Below, piece after piece: positions 58,393 to 64,000 of a stretch of 64,000 bases of DNA. A program made the translations under genes and the position numbers. The notes under the pieces were generated by a model. The model did not search any database. It was not told the DNA's origin and saw nothing but the letters and a program-made list of their open reading frames with translations. Position 1 is the stretch's first letter. Every line of letters starts with the position of its first letter. This DNA is from Owenia fusiformis (lineage: Eukaryota; Annelida; Polychaeta; Sabellida; Oweniidae), in contig CAIIXF020000003.1 in the NCBI GenBank assembly GCA_903813345.2, forward strand, positions 16,444,931 through 16,508,930. Reading direction: 5' to 3'.

Positions 58393-59075
58393 ATGAGTGG
58401 TCTACCAGCTTTTATTTTTACCACCATGTACGTTATGATATGGATTGGTCTTAAGATCGTGTATATCGACGACAAAGTCCACGAAGTACTAGGAATCCAA
58501 AGGGATCTGAACAACACGCGGAAATTGTTCACCAGGAGTTTGATGTCACGCCAAGCGGCAAAACTGTTCGAGATCAACAAAATCGTTCTAGATGGTCAAG
58601 AAAGCGTACGTCTCTGTGAATGCCAACGAAAAGAGGGAACATGCAATTCCAATTGTAGAGAAAACAACTGTACATGTTTAGATCTTAAACCATCAGGTAT
58701 AAAAAGTTTTTTGATTATTAAAATCCAATCCAACATATTTACATGTCCTGTGACCTGGACACCAAGGTATAATAGCCACACAGTAAAATAACAATCAGAA
58801 TTAGAAGTGATGGTGCCATGAAAAATATATTTGATCATAGCACAGCTAAGTGAACTAAATACATAAGTTGTTCAAAGGTTCACTATGTATCATTTTGAAA
58901 TTGCTCGGAACTCATTTTATTTATCCAAGTATCAATCTTTGAAAAGTTGGTCAGGGGTTGTCCGTATTGTCATCAAACCTAAGTACAGTCAACAATTTGA
59001 ATCACCTTTTCTTCAGGATTGCCCGATGGCGCAACTAAAAGTATCGCCATTGAAGACGAGGAAAGGAACTCTTAG
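58393..59075 (+). CDS. Small single-pass membrane protein, unknown family, 2 exons
   Basis: Exon 1, 58393-58696, starts MSGLPAFIFTTMYVMIWIGL, an N-terminal hydrophobic segment (about residues 5-23) without obvious signal cleavage site, then a helical, charged stretch (VHEVLGIQRDLNNTRKLFTR) and a Cys-rich part C-E-C-Q-R-K-E-G-T-C-x3-C-x4-C-x-C. The donor TCAG|GTATAA and acceptor CTTCAG (59015-59016) join in phase 1 to LPDGATKSIAIEDEERNS and a stop at 59073-59075; 120 residues. AATAAA follows at 59132. It is likely a type II membrane anchor with Cys-rich lumen or cytosol side. I do not recognise the family. The reading frame, splice sites and poly(A) signal support a real gene. Confidence 0.6.
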
Positions 59076-59131
59076 GAAGCCAAAGGCGTTGACAGGTTAG
59101 AGAAGGTGGCACACGAACGAAAGTATATCAG

Positions 59132-59137
59132 AATAAA
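59132..59137 (+). terminator. Polyadenylation signal AATAAA for the small membrane-protein gene
   Basis: 57 nt after the stop codon of the 58393 gene, in the expected position for an animal mRNA. Confidence 0.55.
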
Positions 59138-59443
59138 TGTATTTTTGTAACTTTGTTAGGCAGTTGCCACACGTCTTCCTCGTGCCTGGCTACACACGGT
59201 ACTATACAAACAGTTCGTGTAAACAACAAATAATTTGACTAAACAGACATTTGAAAAGGCTAGAGGTTGATATACCAACTTACAACACATCAACAGTTTG
59301 GAGGTACAATAAGTTATGTAGTACAGTTACTTGAATAAATTTATCAAGACATGACATTACGCCACATGCATGCGATAAAACGATTTCGAAAAAATGAAGT
59401 CCATAAACAGTGCTTTATTATGGAAAAATAAAACAAAATAACA

Positions 59444-59605
59444 ATGAGAAAAAATATCATTGACAGTGACATACAAAATGTTACCGTGAGTGATGAACGG
59501 ACGGACAAGCTTAATTCAGCTGGTAGACAGCACGGAAAAAGTAGCGAGAACGAATCTTTGGACCTCTTACCTGATGTTTATATGCCTAATTCACTGAACC
59601 ATTGA
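59444..59605 (+). other. 53-codon ORF, possible alternative exon
   Basis: MRKNIIDSDIQNVTVSDERT...SSENESLDLLPDVYMPNSLNH and stop. The acidic/Ser-rich composition looks coding, and it lies downstream of the small membrane-protein gene on the same strand, but no acceptor was established. Unrecognised. Confidence 0.2.
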
Positions 59606-59891
59606 GTCCCTCCCAACCTCTCACATTACCAATAACCATCTATGAATACTGTAATTAATCCTCTATTGTAATTTAAACTACCTAGAATGCCTATGGCGAT
59701 TGGTAATAAATATTTTGTGTATTTTTTGATTATGAAGGAAATAAATAATATGTTAAAAAAACAAAAAAAACATTGAGTTTGAACCAGATGGAAAACAAAC
59801 TAAAATGCGCAGACAAAACGCGAGTCACCGCAACCCCCCTCCCCCAAGATGACGACAATATCACAACTTTTTAAAAAGGATAAAAACTTAC

Positions 59892-59951
59892 CTGAATAAT
59901 CAAACAAACGCTGAAGAATGTCAAAAGAATCTTATGTACAGCTCCCATCAT
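59892..59951 (-). CDS. Signal-peptide first exon of an unidentified gene
   Basis: Minus-strand MMGAVHKILLTFFSVCLIIQ followed at once by CAG|GTAAGTTTTT, a strong donor in phase 0. The hydrophobic core after a Lys fits an ER signal peptide. The second ATG (59948) is an equally good start. The following exons were not found between here and the gap, so the gene is either unresolved or reaches the gap. Confidence 0.4.
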
Positions 59952-60397
59952 GAAGATCAGTCAGTTAATATATATCAACAATGTGACTTGGGACTATATA
60001 ATGCTAATCACACTGTATTTAACCAATTATAGGCTTCCTGACAGCTCCAAATTGCAGCATAAAGGAATTAGGCTGGATAGTTTTAATCATAATTCGGATA
60101 TGAAACCAATATTCAACATTTCTCATTTTTTATTAATGAACTTATGGGATGTATGCACTGACCACAATTCAAAGAGATTTTGGCATATGCTCGTAAACTC
60201 AGCAAATCCAAACGCCTTTTCTATACATCTTTGGTCCTAGGGCTTTACACCGGGGCTTAACATAGCTTAAATCACGTAATCATAAAAATGTGGCAAAGCT
60301 ACACTTATGCCATCTTTATAGCGGCATAAAATCCTTGGTGGAACATTGCATATTCACTGCTACCCACCTAGTTACACAGACGTATCGTCAGTGTATC

Positions 60398-60428
60398 ATG
60401 GCGGAACTACTTCCGGGATTTGAATTCG
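60398..60428 (+). CDS. Candidate first exon MAELLPGFEF (left arm)
   Basis: Ten codons and one base after ATG, then G|GTAAGATA. The 5' flank ends GTATCGTCAGTGTATC. The protein is not recognised. An almost identical exon on the opposite strand is at 63243-63273. If the arms are a transposon end, the exon may start a transposase or a captured gene. Confidence 0.35.
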
Positions 60429-61103
60429 GTAAGATATTTTTATTTCTCGATTTACATCTACTTAAAAGTCACGATGTGGATTATAATTTGGCTCGAAGTT
60501 ATGGGAGATAGTCTAGTTCGAGAATGTGTCGATGGTTTTAGGTTTGATATGTTAACGAAGACGCATTTCACATATTTAGTCCCTCGCTTTTGTTACACTG
60601 ATGATCGGCATTAATATTGCCAATATTACACTGACGAAGAGGTTTGCTTACACTGACGAATGAATAATATTATAGAGAAAGTTGATCTGTGGAATGTCAT
60701 GAACATAGGACGTAGCCATACGCCCGGTAATATTTATAAAAATCGCCTCGATATTTTTATACATGTTCCCGGGCCTATGGAGGTAGCTTTCTATCAAATC
60801 TCGGAGATTTCTGGCAGGTGCCCAGGGGGAGGTATGTGAAGCTGAAGCTGAGATATTGAATCAAATCCTTTTAATTATTCTTATGTAATTATGATATGTG
60901 CATAACATCTCGAAATATTTAAACAAAACAGGCATCATATTCTCAATTAATAATAAATTGGAGTCCCAATTTACTCGTAGTATATAACATGCGGTTGATG
61001 TGATAGCGCTATTGGGAGTGTGCAGTTTATTTACATTATTTTGCTACAACTATCATCACATTTGTTTTGACTGGCTCTTATTGAGCCATCTACTTCTACT
61101 GCA

Positions 61104-61121
61104 ATGGCGGACACTAGTGGG
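61104..61121 (+). CDS. Candidate first exon MADTSG
   Basis: ATGGCGGACACTAGTGGG followed by GTAAGTTTC, a strong donor, in the centre of the inverted duplication. Only six codons, so chance is quite possible; no downstream exon found. Confidence 0.2.
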
Positions 61122-61149
61122 GTAAGTTTCATGTTTGCTGTTTAAGGAT

Positions 61150-61290
61150 TTAGCCTCAGACTCAGTGCATTGTGGAATGACCATTCCTTGAAGGACGTTG
61201 CTTTCTAAAATTTGCTCGAGATGCTTGCATCAAATGTCAATTTTAGGACACAACACTTGAAAGGAATTGTCATTCCACAATGCATTGATT
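61150..61290. repeat. Short inverted-repeat element
   Basis: CAGTGCATTGTGGAATGACC...ATTCCTT near 61160 pairs with 61258-61284 (AAGGAATTGTCATTCCACAA...TGCATTG). About 140-bp MITE-like hairpin. Confidence 0.6.
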
Positions 61291-62522
61291 CTTTGGCTTA
61301 AATTATTTTCACACATTGCAAAATATTTTCTACAAAGTCACCTAAAACATACAAAATCACTAAAATAACATATTTCTACTGAAACTTTTTGCGAGGGTCA
61401 AGTATTTGAAAAACATCTATTACAGCTCCTCACCTAGCAACTATACCAAACAAATGCATTATTGATTATTTTATAATTCATTAAAGTATCATCATATTTG
61501 AAATGTACACATACGATTACATTTAGACATGCTTTCAATTCATTTTTAATTATCAGATTCACTTGCACTGTTGATGAAGATTTTGATGATCAATCATCTT
61601 TAGCCGATATATGATCGATTTTTGTGTAAATAAGAATCCTAAATTCACTAATTGTCTTTAAATGCCTCTGACTATTGAAATTAATAGGTGACAATTGATG
61701 ATGCACGGGATGGTAAGACAATATTTGTAACTTGCTCTTTTCCTTTGTATGTTCACAATAATTGATAAGGATTGTTCTCCCTAGAATGATATTTGCAATG
61801 GTCATGTTCAATAATGCAAAACTGTGTACGTTTGACCACACCCGGGGACAACACACATACGTGTAACGTTTTAGAAACATGTCCATGGCCAGAGATACCT
61901 CTCCAATATACGAGCTTTGGATTTTTTCACAATTTTGGCTAAAAATCATACGAAAGTGCTCAGAATGGTGAAAACTACATGGTTTTGTAAAAATTGGGAA
62001 CATCTTGATATTGGCAAAGTGTTGTAGGGACGACACTGTTCATATATTTACATTTAAGTTAGATAATGTTTGTATCGGGATCGTATACACAAGTTATTTT
62101 CCCTTGGGTCTGGGTTCTGACCTTACCTCGTCCTTTTATGAACTAGAATGCCTTACGAGTCGAATCGAATTATAAAAAGTTCAGTCAAGTATTAATGCAA
62201 AATTAGAAAATATCCTCTGAGATAGGCTGTCATCCTGCCAAGTCTTTATTTGCCTACATGTAACACCAAAATGGTGTGATTTGTAAACATGTGACCCTCG
62301 TGTTTCATGGAGTACTTGCCTCTGCCTCATGATATTGTATTGTATGCATAATAACATCTTTGGCGCTTCCCCCTCCCCTATTACAATAGTAGCATTTGTA
62401 TTTGGGAGATCCTTGACTCTCTGAAATAGTTTAACCATACATACGAAATTGTTACCTCGTATACACAAATCGTCAATGTAACAAAAGCGAGGGACTAAAT
62501 ACGTGAATTGTGTCTTCGTTAA

Positions 62523-63115
62523 AGTAACTCTCTGACGATTCTAGGCCGAATTTCGACAATTTAAGCGATATGATTTCAAGAAAATAATCTTACCTTTCTA
62601 TTAGGATGGGTTCAGGTGCCAAAAATAACTGATCCATGGATATATATCATTTTGAAATTTGGATGCAAGAAATATTTTTTTGGAGCCATGTTTTTTTTGC
62701 GACTCATAACAGGAAATAGATTATCTAAATGAAAACTGAATTTACATCATTAATCCTGGTTTTGACTTAAAAATTTACCGAAATAGATATTTAAATATTA
62801 TTAAAATGATTATTGACTATTTTTTTTATTAATCTTATGCACTGATTCGACTGTCTTCTAAAATCCATAACATAGCTTTAGAATTACATAATTAATTCAT
62901 CTTCCCAGTGTGGCCTAATGGAGTAAGGCGCGTGACTCACTTTAGCTTTTGTTAACCAGCTGTCGGTGGTTCGATTCCCGGTCTAGTCCAAGGTTTTTTT
63001 TCTTTTTTATTTATCTCTCAGACACAATTTTTTTTAAATCTCTTTTTATACAACATATAGTCATATCTATTACTAGTGAGGTTTTAGATTTTAGATACAT
63101 CGTAAATGTGTTACT
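62523..63115. mobile_element. TTAA-type element inserted in the right arm, empty site preserved in the left arm
   Basis: TTAA at 62519-62522 and 63116-63119; ends AGTAAC and GTTACT. The homologous left arm (about 60555, ATATGTTAACGAAGAC) has a single TTAA and no insert, which proves the insertion and the duplication. The 593-bp interior includes a tRNA-like sequence and no transposase. Confidence 0.8.
62904..62991 (+). tRNA. tRNA-like sequence with A and B boxes, probably not functional
   Basis: TGGCCTAATGGAGTAAGGCG resembles an A box, GGTGGTTCGATTCCCG a B box, and a T-rich run (from about 62992) could terminate Pol III. The anticodon arm and acceptor stem do not fold cleanly (GTTAAC in the arm might be an Asn anticodon region). 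Likely a pseudogene or SINE head in the TTAA element. Confidence 0.4.
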
Positions 63116-63242
63116 TTAACATATAAAACCTCAAACCATCGACACATTCTCAAACTAGACTATCTTCCTTAACTTCGAGCCAAATCATTATCCATAACGT
63201 GACTTATAAGTAGGTGTAAATCGGGAAATAAAAAAATCTTAC

Positions 63243-63273
63243 CGAAACCTAGTCCCGGAAGTAGTTCCGCCAT
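63243..63273 (-). CDS. Candidate first exon MAELLPGLGF (right arm)
   Basis: Minus-strand counterpart of 60398-60428 with three residues changed at the end (GLGF for GFEF) and the same donor GTAAGAT. See the inverted duplication entry. Confidence 0.35.
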
Positions 63274-63750
63274 GATACACTGACGATACGTCTGTGTAAC
63301 TAGGTGGGTAGCAGTGATATTGCGATACCAAAAAATACCTATTGCGAAGGATGTAATGCGTGTTACATGCTATTTAGAAGGGTTACATATCGGAGCTATA
63401 TTTTATTACAAATAACAATTATTTGATCACATTGTCAATAGCAAACCTAGTAAACTAGTCTCATTGAGATATCACTGCTTTAAACTTTAGGAAATTGACT
63501 GATTATACTCTCGACAGCAATTACGAAAAATTATCCAATTTAAGCAATTTCCAAAATATGATATTCTGATGTATTTCCAGATTTCATTAATTCATAGCAA
63601 TTATTTCATGCAAAATTAGTCAATTTGAATCAAGTTGAAAAATATTAGTACCTTTTTGACCTCGAGAAGATCACTATAGGCCAAATCTCATATCTAAGTC
63701 AGATTTGATCTTCTGAGAACTTGAAGATGATTTTGACAAATGGTCAATAA

Positions 63751-64000
63751 CGCAGATGCGAGTAGGTAGTTACCAGATTCACCACCAGGTGGCTCGTTCG
63801 GGTCAGATAGCATGGCGGGTATAGGAGAAAGTTCCCTTTAACTTAAATCACATCTGTTTTAATGGTTCAATTTTCTTATAACCATTATGTATCTAATAGT
63901 TATGCAAATTGAAATATGTCCAGTAAAAGAAAATGTTATCTGTCTAATACAAGAAAAGATATTTCACTTTTTGTGATTTTGTATCATGGGGTCTATGGGG
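63751..64000. mobile_element. CAGATGCGAGTAG MITE, copy 3, cut by the window end
   Basis: Begins CAGATGCGAGTAGGTAGTTA at 63753 and follows copies 1 and 2 (CACCAGGTGGCT, TATGTATCTAATAGTTATGC) to the end of the window, more diverged than they are from each other. Confidence 0.8.

Larger units (their letters stand above)
60354..63317. repeat. Inverted duplication with arms of about 260 bp, each holding the same first exon
   Basis: Left arm 60354-60608; right arm 63117-63317 plus 62460-62518, separated by a TTAA element. Arms start TCACTGCTACCCACCTAGTT and are about 90 percent identical. Each arm contains ATG GCG GAA CTA CTT CCG GGA and a GTAAGAT donor, so both point inward. TAT flanks both outer ends (possible 3-bp duplication). 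It could be a transposon with long terminal repeats or a segmental duplication of a gene start. Confidence 0.75.

Noticed and set aside
61590-62036. 148-residue minus-strand ORF
   Set aside because: Low-complexity mix without motif, splice sites or homology I can recognise; it lies in repeat-rich sequence.

Overview
The window is animal nuclear DNA: AT-rich, with split genes, GT-AG introns, long introns full of transposon debris, and two runs of exactly 500 N. The gene families and the style of the LINE fragments suggest a marine invertebrate, probably a lophotrochozoan such as a mollusc or relative. That placement is inference; no tree could be built here.

Gene layout. (1) 201-3787, minus: the 5' part of a GALNS-type lysosomal sulfatase (4 exons), running off the left edge. 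(2) 3848-7018, plus: the first three exons of virilizer/VIRMA, a subunit of the m6A writer complex, starting only 60 bp from the sulfatase ATG, so the two probably share a bidirectional promoter. (3) A 500-N gap (7098-7597). (4) 8344-37008, minus: eleven exons of a GGA clathrin adaptor (VHS, GAT and hinge). Its first exon is isolated by an 18.2-kb intron. Neither VIRMA nor GGA can be completed across the gap. (5) 37009-41540: intergenic DNA and a probable 3' UTR. (6) 41541-57597, minus: the 3' part of a neuronal-type ankyrin with a giant exon of about 5.1 kb followed by five small exons; it enters a second 500-N gap (57598-58097). (7) 58393-59075, plus: a two-exon gene for a small single-pass membrane protein that I do not recognise. 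(8) 59892-64000: isolated first-exon candidates and a 3-kb inverted duplication.

The mobile DNA is the richest part, and most of it sits in GGA intron 1 (18729-36968). Several insertions can be shown with target-site duplications: a Mutator-like element with a 9-bp duplication (15816-16971); two elements with CAC termini and 5-bp duplications (18871-19175 and 27675-31571), the larger splitting a LINE fragment and carrying 2 kb of simple-sequence arrays; TTAA-type elements (11361-11862, 37565-37932, 62523-63115); a mariner-like element (32094-33191); and four clusters of a foldback family built on a TGACCGTG motif. The genes are unrelated housekeeping or neuronal genes (lysosomal hydrolase, RNA methylation, Golgi sorting, membrane skeleton) and do not form one pathway, although GALNS and GGA both belong to the lysosomal system.

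The best candidate for something undescribed is the pair of CAC-terminal elements, whose ends and 5-bp duplications fit the Transib/RAG-like superfamily; no transposase is visible in either.
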